Shown piece by piece: positions 1 to 12,635 of a stretch of DNA of 64,000 nt. Position numbers and translations under genes: made by a program. The stretch's first letter is position 1, and each line of letters starts with the position of its first letter. Below the pieces are notes generated by a model that had not been told where the DNA came from, searched no databases, and saw only the letters and a list, made by a program, of their open reading frames with translations. The DNA is from Terfezia claveryi. Its lineage: Eukaryota; Ascomycota; Pezizomycetes; Pezizales; Pezizaceae. The DNA lies in assembly GCA_015179025.1 (NCBI GenBank), contig WHUX01000036.1, forward strand, positions 310,001-374,000. The letters run 5' to 3'.

Positions 1-574
1 AACAACCACAACACCGTCACCCCCCACTCACAAAATCATCCCTTGGGACGAACTGAATCGCCGGTTGGCAATGGAGACTCAGTCAAGAATGGGTGCCCAA
101 TTACGGAAGTCAAGCATAAGTGCAGGAATATCACACCGCCGAGGCCGATCGGCAGATTCGGGCTTTACCATGAGCGGTAGTGTTCCCTTAAGTTTTGGGG
201 TGTCGAGGCCTACAACTGCAGTAGTGCAAAACGTTGAGGTGGCTATCAACGGGTTCGGAATGAGGAGTAAGCTCATAAGTGTAGGCAAAACAGGGCCGCA
301 GGTTCCGGAGCAGAGCACTAGTGCAAGACAAAAAGCAATGCTAGGGAGAGGTGTTAGGAGGGTAGCTTCAGACGATACAATTAGATCTGGGACAGGATCA
401 TGGCGGCTGACAAACCAATGCGGAGCGGAGCTGAAGAGGCCACAGACGGCAGCTGAGAAGAGGGTGGGAGTTGGTTTGGGAATTGACATGTTAGAAGAAC
501 TGCCAAAGAAGATTGAGCCGCTTGGGGTTCAGGGAGGAAGATTAATTGCCATTGGAGTCATTCCGGAGGATTAG
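1..574 (+). CDS. 3' end of an unrecognised protein gene (partial)
   Basis: The frame that stops at TAG 572-574 is open leftward to the window edge, through residues reading HKIIPWDELNRRLAME, so this is the last part of a longer gene that starts outside the window. The visible 190 residues are Ser/Arg/Gly-rich (SISAGISHRRGRSADSG) with no membrane segment and no domain I recognise. The antisense frame over 79-489 is also open, but the sense frame is open to the edge and followed by a normal AT-rich 3' region, so I prefer sense. Function unknown. Confidence 0.55.
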   Translation, partial: TTTTPSPPTHKIIPWDELNRRLAMETQSRMGAQLRKSSISAGISHRRGRSADSGFTMSGSVPLSFGVSRPTTAVVQNVEVAINGFGMRSKLISVGKTGPQVPEQSTSARQKAMLGRGVRRVASDDTIRSGTGSWRLTNQCGAELKRPQTAAEKRVGVGLGIDMLEELPKKIEPLGVQGGRLIAIGVIPED

Positions 575-1387
575 GAGCGGCGACAAACCGTTTTATTACT
601 TTTTCTTCGTTTTCCCTCTATTTCACTTTCTTTTGGGAGTATAATTTTGGTTGGGGGTGATGATACTGATAGCAATGGCGTTATAATGGATGGGCTGGAA
701 TCTTGTTTGTGCGGATTCTCTACGATTGTAGCAAAATTGTTACTAGCTGTTATGGTGATCATGGGGGATTGTTGGAAAAGATGTGGAATCTAAATGAATA
801 GCTACTTTCTACAGGACGAGGGATAATGAAGCAATGTGGATACAATATAGCAGTGCCACTATCGCTTCAATAATAGTGAAAATCTCTAACGGTACTCATT
901 CAGATCATTTACGCATGCACTATTGTTACCCTCATATATTTGGGCACTGTGGTAGGACTAGTAGAAATCTTGTTTATCTTACATGCCAGCTATATGGATG
1001 ACTTATTATCTTCGCGAATACTCTGGCTGATCATGAGCGCTATCTTTACCTATTTCAAGCCCAAGGAATTAGATATTTACCAAGTCGTGATTACTGTAGC
1101 ACCCGACGACCGACAACCCGTTTTCTGGCGAGCCTGTTTGCGAACTTTTTTCAAGTGTTCAAGATGATGGGAGGTGGCTCCAAGTAAAAAGTAATCGGGA
1201 AACTTTGTTTTATTTTTCTCTCTCCCACAGTTTTCTATACGTAGGTACCCTCCCTCAACTCCAGTTACCGGTACACTTGCTCACTTTCTTGTTTTGTTTT
1301 TATTATTTTTTATTGTTTTATTATTTTATTATCTTATTTTTTTTATATACAGTATATATATTTTTTCTCCCTATCTTTAACAAAGAA

Positions 1388-1445
<58 letters not shown>

Positions 1446-2197
1446 GGTGTTTTTTCTGTCTACTTTTGGCTTTTTTTTTTTTTTCCTTTATTTTTTTTTA
1501 GGTTTTTCTTAGTAGTCTATACTTATATGTATAAGAGACGAGACTCAAAAATAAACAATTAAGGCTATATGATAAAGATCATATTGTGGGGTGCATGAAC
1601 CATGACAGCTAACCGTTTTTTGAAGTGTACAAGTTAAGTAACTACAATTAATGTATAAAGAATATCTAGTTAAAAACTTGTCCCAAAGAGCATCGCGAAC
1701 TCGATTTACCAAGTACTCATGACACAGACTAGCCTGGTGCCTAGGCACAGATGGTGTTCGAGGATTGGTCTCCTGAACACGCCTGAGGTATCAAATTCCT
1801 CAAACGCTGTATTCCACAGAATACGTCAATTGGCTTCAATCAGAGAACCAAAGTCAACGTTTTGTACAGGAAACATCAATCATCAGAGAGTGAAATGCTA
1901 GAGATGCAGGAAAACATAACCCAAATGATTGACAAGTATGCCAAAGGGCCGTGACGCCTGAAAAAGTCCCCGCTATGCAGAAAAATAGGTATCACACGCT
2001 TCAACCAATGGGCGCAAATAACCATAGAAACAAAGTAGTAAAGACCAGCTCCTACACTTCATCGAACTAGAGTTTTCCTTCCTCAGAATTCTATTTCCCA
2101 TCTTTGCCATACTAATCTAAACTTTTGGTTCGGGTTCCCCGCCCCTGCTTTCAGGTAGCTATAGCCCGCTTTTCCTCCGAGTCGCGCGAATGCTGTT
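575..2197. other. Intergenic spacer with AAT microsatellite
   Basis: No convincing gene. It contains a long pyrimidine/T-rich stretch (about 1200-1380), the AAT microsatellite annotated separately, and a second T-rich tract to 1505. Short open frames here have no family signature. One includes a run of Asn that is only the microsatellite being translated. Confidence 0.6.
1387..1445. repeat. (AAT)n microsatellite
   Basis: About twenty uninterrupted AAT/TAA units lie between two T-rich tracts. It is non-coding and likely length-polymorphic between strains. Confidence 0.95.
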
Positions 2198-4122
2198 TTA
2201 GACCCTCTCCGCCCCAGATCCACTCGAGTCCCCTTCGACACTTGCATCTCTCATTTCAAAATCCTCCACCTCGCCGTCACTATCAGCACCCTCCGAGAAA
2301 TGGCCCTCCACCTCTGCGTCCCAGCGACTAGGGGCCCCATTCCCACCAGGGGACGCAGGGTCAGTAGGGTACTTCTTTTTTATGCGATAATATCGGCTTT
2401 GTAGTCCACTAAGAGTTCGATCCTTAAGATTTGGGAATTTCGCCTTGTGAGCATATTCAAGGTCAGTCCAATGCTTGTTTGGTTCCTTTTCCAGCCGTCT
2501 CTTTTCCATTACCAACCATGTATCTTCCTCCTCTGAGAATCTCTCTCGTGGTTCCCTCGTCGGCCCATGTTTTCGACGCCGCTGCTGCTGGAGTGCTTTC
2601 CTGGCACGTTTCTCAGCTTCACTCATGGTTTGTCGTAGCCCATGACGCATACCAGGTCGAGTATTGGGATACTGTCGTTCCTCACTGGCTTCGGAGATGT
2701 AATTGCGGTCCTCAGTAAAGTCTGACAATGGTCGTTGCACATGAGTGCTCGAATAATGACAGAGTGAAGACCCACTCTCGAGATTGGCTTTACAAATTGA
2801 GATAGGAGTACAGCGTGGTCTGAGCATCGCCCCAGCCGGTTTCGAGTATCCCGCTGCGGAACTGGGTTCTAGGAGGCGCGGAGGAGGGAGGACTTGTGAA
2901 TTATTCTTCCCAGGCTGGCTGTTTCCTTCGTTTCTCTGGGTTTCAAATGGCATCCGAAGTCCATCTCCATCAGATTCGTTCGTGTGTCTCTGTAGTACGT
3001 TGGTAGCTTCAGTCATGGAAAGGGAGAGCAGGAAAGATATAGGTGGTAATTGGAGGCCATTAGGTTTGTCGGATGACGACTCCCTTGTGTACTCTGTCCC
3101 ATCGGGTCTCTGTATCGTTGACAGTCTGTAAACGCCAAATACTGCCCTGGGTGTGTCAGAGAGGTTATATCTGTGAGAGCCATCGCCAGAAGGTACAAGA
3201 GAGGGCGGTGTTGTAGGCACGAAATAGTATGGGTCCTTTGGAGCAGAACGGTGAAGATCATGATATCTACTATATTCGACCCTCCCGTGGCTATGTCGGT
3301 TGCCCTCATTTCGGAAACCCTCTCTGAATGACTGTAATGCAGAATCCGAACCCCGAGGTGATGAAGTGGGTGGCTTAGCCCTTCTACTACGCGATACTTC
3401 GCTACATGGGAAGGACCCAAACGTATCCACTATTCGAGGCGCTAATCCATCTGGGCTTCTTGGATGGTAGCTATAAGTCCTGGGCTTCATGTTGGCAGGG
3501 AGTGGCAGTGGAAATGAAGTAGAGCGTACCCGCTCTCGGTGGCTCCAGGGTTCTGGACTAGTAGTAGAGGTTTGAGGCTGATGTGGTGGTGGTGGGGAGG
3601 TTCTGTTGACCTCCTCTTGAGTATATGCATCATGGCGTGTCTCTATCTTGGTGTCAGGAGGCGCCAGATATGTGTAGTGCCCCGCAGGTGTGCCATGCCT
3701 CGCCATGGCATCTGAGAAGCTGGTTAGAGTCCTGTATTGTGCATAGTCATATGCATGGTATTGGCAGGCCTCCAGCTGAGAGGCCTCCAGCCCTGGGCCC
3801 CTCGCGGGCCGTTCATGTTCCTCCCGTCTCTCCTCGGTAGGTCGATTCTCTAGGCAACGCCTTTTAGAAGGATGGTCCAAGGCTCCTACTACACAACGAT
3901 GCCGGTTAATGATGTGTCTCTCAAATCCACATCAGACACTTCAAAACCGGGGCTTGATGTATTCAATTGGGAAACTAACATACCCTGAATCCCTGTAGAA
4001 TGAAATGGCGGTCGAAAAACGTCGATATCAGGAGGATTTATAGGTGTCCAGTCCACAAGCCTTTTTAGTGAGTTTGCCGCTAGGGTCCTGGAATCTTTAC
4101 AAGTGTCTTGTGTCAACAGCAT
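2198..4122 (-). CDS. Myb/SANT-like DNA-binding protein, two exons
   Basis: Model: exon 1 4122-3984, intron 3983-3886 (98 bp, GTATGT...GTAGTAG), exon 2 3885-2198, giving 608 residues. The large exon has no ATG at its start, and its frame begins just after a good acceptor (TTAAC branch-like, then TAGTAG). Joining it to the donor in the upstream frame keeps the phase (G|GA). The ATG at 4122 is the first in that frame; an extra 5' exon is possible. Most of the protein is low-complexity (Pro/Ser/Arg-rich). Residues about 493-548 (RERFSEEEDTWLVMEKRRL ... LQSRYYRIKKKYP) look like one Myb/SANT-like helix-turn-helix with the conserved Trp pair, followed by an acidic C-terminal tail. The early KRRCLENR could be a nuclear signal. 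A nuclear, DNA-binding role is inferred from this domain; targets are unknown. Confidence 0.65.
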
Positions 4123-7100
4123 CTCAACAGCTATAACCCCTTCTATGTCCAGTCCAATACAGGGTAACTGTTGTACCGTGTTATTAGATTGCGGGTAGGG
4201 TAATATTTCAGTCCAATAGATGCAATGGCCCAAACCTTTGCATCGGCAGAGTTTGATATTGTAGGTATGCTGCGGCTGCGGTAGTATTGCGAGATCCTGG
4301 GAGGAAAAATCCTTTCTTATAATCGTAATTCATGCTACTTTCGAACTCACGGAATGAATAGAAGTCAAAAGGTTACCTCAATAAGCTTCTTCTCGCCAAT
4401 GACACATGCAGATAAACTCAATTGGCCTGTCCTGTGATTTCCTGGTATTTTTGCCTCAGCTAGCTGTTCACTAGAGAATCCAGCCGCATATATGTACTAC
4501 AAATGCACAACTTGCAAGCAAGAGCAGCTGCCCGAAGCACGCAGCCTGTCGGAACGCGAGTATATTTGGGAGGTGGGGTGGTGGAGAAAAGGGTGTGATC
4601 GTGCCGCTAATGTATCTGGGCTGAGGGCCCGATCATCAAGAACAAGCTCCAGAGTTTAAGCGGGAGGAAAAGGGGATGAGAGCCAGGTGCTCGAGGCCTC
4701 TAACATGGGAATTTCTGGAAAGTATAAGCTACTATGTAACTCACCCGTAATCAGCCAATGTGCAATTCGAAAGGCACACCTTACGACTCAAATTCTGTTA
4801 ACTTTTCATGTTGTACCACCTTTAACTCTCGCGTAGCTACGCCTCTCGAGTCTTACCCAAAACAAGACCTGAGCAGGTGTGGCAACACTAAATCTTGCAG
4901 TCTCACCTTCAACCTCTAAGGCTCTAACCGCCACGCATTCTGCAAAAACAGGGCACACGTCAGTTATGTGGACAAACAAAAAATCAAGGAATGCTCTACC
5001 TGTGGTTGATGAACCTAACTACTAAAACGAAACCTAAAGCGGACCTTAAGTTCTGAATGCAAGCCGTTGTTATACGCAGGAAGCACAGCGCGAGCTGCAC
5101 TGGCATTGAGCTATGAGGATGTAGTTTACCAAGCACGCAATTCGGATGCCACGTATGTTGTACATTGGCATGGAGAGGAGAAACTGCATTGAAGTGAGTC
5201 AGTATATACCTCTTCTTTTATACAAGTAACTTCATGACCAGGCATCAAGATGAATGGTCTTATTTAGTTGACCTCGGATCCCATGAGAGTACAGACCATG
5301 CTAACTTTAATTCTACATAACAGGATGGCCCTCCAACCGGGTGAGTGAGTGTAGTATCTGTATATGTAGGAGCTACCGATTGCACGCAAAATTTTCTTAT
5401 GGAGGGGGAAGTTGGCATAATTGCAATGTCTGACGTGTATATGCATATGTAAGTCCCCCGAAAGAATTGTATTCACCAAAATATTTGCGCAAATCCAGTG
5501 CAAACACGAAAAGGCCTTCAAACAAATTGAATGAAGAATCTATGTATTCACTTGACTAGACACTTCTAGTAGGGACTAATCCAAATCTCGTATCCATGGC
5601 TTCGCCTACTTATACTTTACCCCTAGAGCGAGAGAGATACTATAGCTCACTACTAACGAAGAGAAATATATACTAGTAGTCATTCACGAGAACAACTATA
5701 TATTTAGGATTAAAGATCGGAAATTTGCAGTGTAGGTAATGGAGCATGCAACATCTAGACTAGATGACATTTATTTCACCATGGGAGATCTTATAACCTC
5801 GATTCATTTGAGCTTAAGCTTCGTAACGTTTCACACCCTTTGCCCTTGTATTTTATCAGATCAAGTAGCTATAGCCAATCAAATATCTTAAGTTCTACGG
5901 ATAAGAGGGATCCGAAAGGTAAAAACTACCAAAAACTGCCATTGTTAGATCTCTGGAGAAACTATGTACAATACCCCACATCTATCACCGGTATGAGATT
6001 TGTCTGTTACCTGCACTGTAAGAGATGTCAACATACAACGTGCCACAACATACGAATCTCCAATTCCGTGTCAGCCTACAGAATCAGGCTTCAGCAGCGT
6101 TCATAGGCTTCGAAATTATGCATGTGGTATCACCAACTCTTGAATTATTCATCTTTCGCCTTGGTGCCCAAAAAGATCTCTACATATACTATACCTTCGC
6201 TTCCACAACGTTTCGCCTCGAGAGTGATGCATAAACGACACGCGCTTGCCCGCGATCGAAGCAGGTGGCATCCAGCCCATGGGACGGATGCACGCACGTA
6301 CGGAGCCGATCGCTGCCGGCTTTTTGGCGAGACGATAAGGCATTAAACAATGCCTGTAAGAGTTATATGCTAGTGTAATAACGGCTTATAGCAGAAACTG
6401 ATATGCCAAATTTGGATATATATAGGTCAGTAGATAACATTTTATTCGCAAAAACCAATTAATCCGTAACAGATGTCGGGAAACTGCGAGAAGTGAGGAA
6501 CGGGATATCTGGAGTTGGTCAAACAGAAGTTATCTTGTGTAATACACAATCATTGGATTGATACACCTTCTCATTTAGTGAGACACTGCTTTTCTTCTGT
6601 TTAGTCTAAGATCCTGTGGCCCCTGCAGACAAATTCGTACTATTAATTCTCCATTAGTTCATAATATTCCTATTATCTTCATGTTAAGTTTCCGATGATG
6701 ATTCTGTGCCGCTATCAGCGTACATCAATTGCAACCCAACCTTAAGCATGTTATAGGGGTTTTATTACTAGCAGCAACACGAGAGGATGATAACGTGAGG
6801 CATATTTAATCCTTGACTATTTGGTCATCTAGGTCTTTTTTTTTGATTTTACGTCCATACTGCAATATGTGTACCACAGACAGGTCCTCAGTAGGCAGTA
6901 GAACACGGTTACCGCAAAACAAGATATAGATATATAAGATTTGGAACCTAGTTCTTGTGCTCCCAGGGACTAAAGAGTTAATACGGAAGAGGTGATAACC
7001 TTGATTAACAGAGGTGTGAAACCTTGCTTGGCAGTATCGCTTTTAATTACTGAGTATTCATTACCTGGTGTATATCACTGCCTTAAGTAAGACTCAAGTA

Positions 7101-10100
7101 CTAGTAGCTGTCTCAGGCACACTGTGGAAAGTAGTACGTGCCTATTCACGCTATGCTCGAATGTCTATCAGGCGTTTTTGCTATCTTGTGGTCACGGGTA
7201 AATGAGCTACAAGCCATCCCACATGGAATATATCTGAAGGTAATCCAGTATCAGCACAGTCCTCTGAGCCTTAAACTTCAAGCTAAGGCCGCTCCGCCTG
7301 AAGTATCCCTATTAAGGTATAATGATATAGGCAAATAGGAAAAAAGGGCCATGTGTACGCATTTTAGCAATCCACGATGCAGCAGGGCAAGGTGGTGATA
7401 TACTACTATGTGAATCCGTTTGCCTATACCTGAATCTGCACATAGCTTCGACAAATTTAGCCCGGATACCTCAGAAATAACAATTGAGAAAACACCCAAA
7501 GGAGGAAGTGGTTGTTAGTAAGATATTGTCTATGGACTTCCCACCATAACCTTACGTTGACTCCGACCATAAACTTAGGTTGACTGTGACCATAACCTTA
7601 GATTGTCTACGACCATAACCTTAGAGTTGACTGCGGGTATAGATTAAATACTGCCCATGGACACTAATCTGCTTGTCTTGAAAAAAGCATTGACCTTCAT
7701 TCCAACCACACCTATAGTGAACTGTGAAACTATACCAATTCCACCAAAGTGTGCAGTACGTACGATAAAGCACAAGTAATTACATCTACTTACTCTGAAA
7801 GCCATGGACAGTCACCAGACTGGCCCTCGGCTCTGAATCATCATCTGACAAGTTTAAAACCAGCTAAGAACCAGCTAAATGATGTACTGATCCACCTGTT
7901 TTTGAATGGTCACCTTGCCTTCTGCTAGTCGGGGTGTAGACAATAAGAAACTAGTTTTCGTGAGCTCCGATTCGCCAATATATGAAGCTCTCCTGGGAGG
8001 AATTACTAGATAGGGGTCTTTGACTAGTCTGATTGGTCCATCTTTGACACGTCTCCTCCACCCATAAGACTACGATAAGACTATCTTCAATTTATCAGAT
8101 TAATATTCAATTCGAACGCACGGTCAGATAGGAGCATTAATATCACAAATCTTTAGCATTAAACAACAATTTGCTAGCTGTTTATAGTAGTGTCTATATC
8201 TATTAAACAGGGGTAATGTCTGCGTTAGCTAGAAGCTATTAAAGTGCCTCTTATAGTAAGGAAAGACTACTTAGCACCGTCCAAAGTAGTTTTTAACGTA
8301 GAAATACTCATATACCATTAAGTTTACTTCAATATATATGTCTGGGTACCACATCTAGGCTCTTTAGATACAGGTACTTTTTATGTATATATATCATTAC
8401 TTACAATCCCATAACCTAAATATCCCTTATGGCGAATGATTATTTACTGTTAGTCATCACCAAGTGGAGGCTTGGGTTGAAGTGAATTTTATAGAAGGAG
8501 CAAAGTCTGCAACACACTCTAATAATTTTGAGACATTACACATTATGCCTTCGGCATGCCTTGTACAGGTCGGTGATAGAAGCTCCTGCAGATGTTTGCT
8601 TCATTTCCAGGCGCCTCTGGTTAGGCAAGGTTTTCGAGAGTGGCAGTACCAAAAAGGCACAATCGAAGTACTTACAACATCACATCAGGAATCTCGCATC
8701 TGAGTACCACCGTTACTATAATTTTTTTTCTGTTTTGGGTTTTCTACTCTTCTCACTATGCACGAAGGTCGAAGCTCCAAATGTTTCTCTTACTCATGCG
8801 ATTTCCGTGTGAGAGACTACTAATTGGAGTAAAACATTCCGTCCGAATCCGGAACGAAATTATTTATGTGGGGCTTTAGGTACTAGTAATCTCGCGAATC
8901 AGCTCATGAAATCTCATGTCACTGCTCCGCCGCAGAGGTCAACGAATTTCAAACTTAATTCTCCGACTCTCGAGCTCCTTCCTCCGCCTTACTCTGCTTC
9001 CGGGCCCCTCTAGAAACTAGCTACTGGGCTATTACCTTCCCCTACGAAGTCCCCTGGTTCAATCCAAGTAACCTCTTCCCTCACACAGACCTCATAGCTC
9101 TAGTGCAGATGGGTCTTTCGGGGCACTACCGTTATGTCTGCTGCAGGCCTATGTTGGATGTAATGTTTACCAGGAAAGCCCGATTTCTCTGCTCTTGAAT
9201 CAAGACTGTATGCGGTATGAATCAAATGCAACCAACTTTCGATATACTGCCCGAAAGACAAAGTATAAGTTCGCTGCCTACCAAACACGCAGTACCTACT
9301 CATAAGGACAAAATTTCATGTGTAGAAAGTTCATGCTACGTCGCATAGGCACAGCGACGTTGTACAGGTGCTCAAGGTACTTAGAGAAAGGGAGACAAAA
9401 GGCGCAGGTACATGACATGAAGACCTGTACTCAAGATGCTACGTAACTTTGCATGAGCGGCCGACTATAGCACCATGCCTCTGGGTCAGGACACGTATTA
9501 TATACCTGTCAACAATATCAGCATGGTACTTATGTTCACAGTAGGGCGGGCAGCCTAACTAAGCCAGGTTGGGCCATGGGGCAGAAAGGACGATGCGTTG
9601 TGAAGATACTATCAGAGTTTGGAAAGACACTCCCTTTCCCACACAATTCTAAGAGGACACTTTGTAAGTTGACGGCAATGGGAGAGGGGTAAAATACGCA
9701 TGCACGCACAGCGTTTGAGGGATTTTGATCCTTCCTCAACCGAGGAAGTTCTTGCTTGTGAGACAGCACAGCTTGAATACTCGCGAGCGAGTACCATCAT
9801 GCTCTCTCCTCTCCATATTGGGAGGCCACTCTGTACCATGTCTCGGCCAATTTCAAGGCTTTAATCCTCCTGAGTGGTGAGGCTGCTGAACAAGTTGTAT
9901 CTTTGAGATATTCGAAGTAAAATTAACACTGATTGAACTCATTACCAAGGTAGGTGCGTACTTTCTAGCTGGACTTGCCACATCAGTGAGAAAAGAGGTG
10001 GTGAGGCGCATTAGCATTGCAATTGGTGAAACACAGCTGATCGCATGTATAGTTCCGTGCTACTAGTCTTCGCCCTTTGTCGTTTTTACACTATTTAGTT

Positions 10101-12635
10101 TTGATCAAGGACTCAAAGCTCATCCTCTTTAAATGCACTGTAATAGAAAATGCTCTCGGTGGAAAATCGAAGAGTGGTTCCCAAGTACCTTTCCTGTACA
10201 AATTTATATAACGCCATATATCTACAACCCCAAATATTCTACACTAGGCTTCCGGTCGATAAAAGTTCAAGAGCTATATTTTCTAGCTTGATTTGAGCCT
10301 TTTATAGTCTGCATCTAGTTACTAGATATCAGCAGAAGCTATATGGTTGTTGCTTTTTGACACTCCACCGAAAATTGGCAATTTTGAGTCTAAAAACACC
10401 AAGGTGCGAAGACTAATGTCCTAGAACCACAATACATTTTGCATGAGGGACGCATCGACCCCGCATCATATATATCATAACCCATACGAAAACGGCACCG
10501 CACGGAACAAGAAGTGGGAACCGAGACTGCCTTCCGCGACTGGTCTGCTGAAAATAAGGTTTCCATCGACCCGATACCATTGGCCTCTCATAGGAACACT
10601 AGGTGAGAATGAATTGTGCCTTCTAGCGTATACTGTTGCAACTGTCAGTGCATAGATATAACTCCGATGTATTACGATAATTATGGATTTTTCTGGGCTC
10701 AGCAGAGTCAACTTTGTTTCCTATAATTTAGATTCCATGCACTCCGTAGCAAACAGGCTTCATCAGGCCGGTGTTCCCTAACTGCAGCATGCCGAGGGAA
10801 ACTATCAGATTCACTGCCTGCCCAACTACTGCAGCACCTTCTCACTGGCAAGAGGTATTTTCACGCACCTGAGAGGGTATTATTATTACACACTTACTTC
10901 ATTCCAAATTAAACTCCTATGGGCTGCCCCCGGAACTAAGACAATCTAGCTAATTACCGTTGTTTGAGTTGGATAAGAATCACAAGAATGGTCAATTATA
11001 CTTAGATACTAGTTATACTGGGGACACGAGATCACTAGTACTAGGGATCTACTGACTACATGTTTTTTTTTTTTTTTTGATGTCTAGTGACCGATCGAAC
11101 CCTAGGCCATGACCGTCATGTCTTCCGCAGTTAACGGTATCTGATAGAAGGGGTAACGATCAGAAAACACCAAAGTACTTAATTATATGGTAAGCACCTA
11201 TCGATAATCAGCAAACTTAGAGGTCGTTCAAATGTTCCGTATGCATATGGAGCAGCAGGAAAATACCAGACTCCCGTCAACCTTATTTGTGGAACGTCCA
11301 GGGAAGATGCAGCAAAACTTGAAAACCGTACCCGAGGATGTTCTCGTACCTCTAATAGCCCCCGCAAAAGAAATTGACATCATACCTTATTTATAAATTG
11401 AAGTACATGTAGCCGTTCCTGCCAAAACTCCAACTTCAAGCCTCTGGTTTATCACTAATTACGTATACGGAGTACGTCTGGCAAAATTGGCATGAGGCTA
11501 GGCTACCCATAGATGACCGAGTCAAGCATCTAGAATTATTTTGGATTCCAACATCCCGTAAGGCAACGGATAGTGCAAGTTGTATGATCTACCGTAATTT
11601 TATACATAATCCCCGGGCAATGGTGCACAACTCGGGTCTCTCATGCCGCTTAATTTGTTGTCCGTAATCAAAAGATATTCCGGCCAACTAGAATCAAATC
11701 AGAGGCATTTCCAGTCTCAGTCAAACTACGCCACTGCTGAATCAATGGCTTGACATGAAACATCAATAGATCGTTCGGCCAAGCATGCACGTTGACGCTG
11801 GGTTCTTAATTAGTCAGTGTTAACCTATACTATATAAGCTAGAGCTGTAAGGATCTTCAATAAGGTTTAGTGGAGAAAAGTAAGAAGTTGTCGATATATG
11901 TATTATTTCATGTAATTTTTTGTGACTATCTGTAACATTCAAACTTATTTTAGGTTCTTCGAGACTTTATAGAAGGTTACTCTTATATATGGATGGCAGA
12001 GACTTTGTAACTTACCACATGGCACATTCCTAAGGTTTTAATACAGTCTTTTTGATATTCATCTAAATTCATTCAGGTGTCAGTTGATATTAATTAGAGC
12101 TCCAGCAAGTCAAGATAGTCATGTGTCAACCCCATATACTTGGATAGCTTTAGGGAAGGGGGCTGGATTGAGTATCAATATCAAGATATAGCAAGGAGAT
12201 ACTTCAGTACTGACTCACTAACCACTTTGACTCACCAAGTCCATAGGTAAACGTACATGTATATATATGCTATTATTGGTTATAAATGGACCACTCAGAT
12301 ATATACTTGGCAAAAACCCCACAACACCAAATTCTAGCCCGTTACTGCAAGATCACGACAATTCAAAGAGAGAGAATCCTGTCAAGACACAAAACACTTG
12401 GATAGGTACTCTGGAGTTTTACCCTTGTTCAGCCGCCGGCTAGGGTCTAGGTTCTGCTCTCGAGGTTTTTGGAAGGCTTGCAGAAAACCCCTCATAAACG
12501 AAAGTTCGTTGGTTGGTGCTTGTTCACCAGAACTGGGTCAGTTGCCGGTAAACAAGGAACACTCGCGGTGCTAGAACTCGAAACCACAGCAACTGTCGCT
12601 AACTACTCCCTATTCTGGGCTACTAGCAGATTAGG
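4123..12635. other. Gene-poor 8.5-kb spacer
   Basis: No open frame longer than about 95 codons shows a recognisable domain, and the codons look random on both strands. The stretch is moderately AT-rich with many short palindromic TA/TAG words. The only ordered structure I can define is the 23-bp tandem repeat at 7543-7634. A poly-T tract lies near 11061-11078. The region may contain old transposon debris that cannot be classified by eye. Confidence 0.5.
7543..7634. repeat. Four-copy 23-bp tandem repeat
   Basis: Units start at 7543, 7566, 7589 and 7612, each reading approximately ACCATAACCTTAG.TTGACT plus 3-4 variable bases. The period is exactly 23 bp with several substitutions per unit, so this is an old minisatellite. 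No gene overlaps it. Confidence 0.9.

Noticed and set aside
79..489. 136-codon frame antisense to the first gene
   Set aside because: The sense frame is open to the window edge and ends just before an AT-rich 3' region. The antisense frame has no domain and is probably a shadow.
1205..1501. Open frame with a long Asn run
   Set aside because: The Asn run is the AAT microsatellite read as codons and the rest is translated T-rich sequence. No ATG-supported gene or conserved segment.
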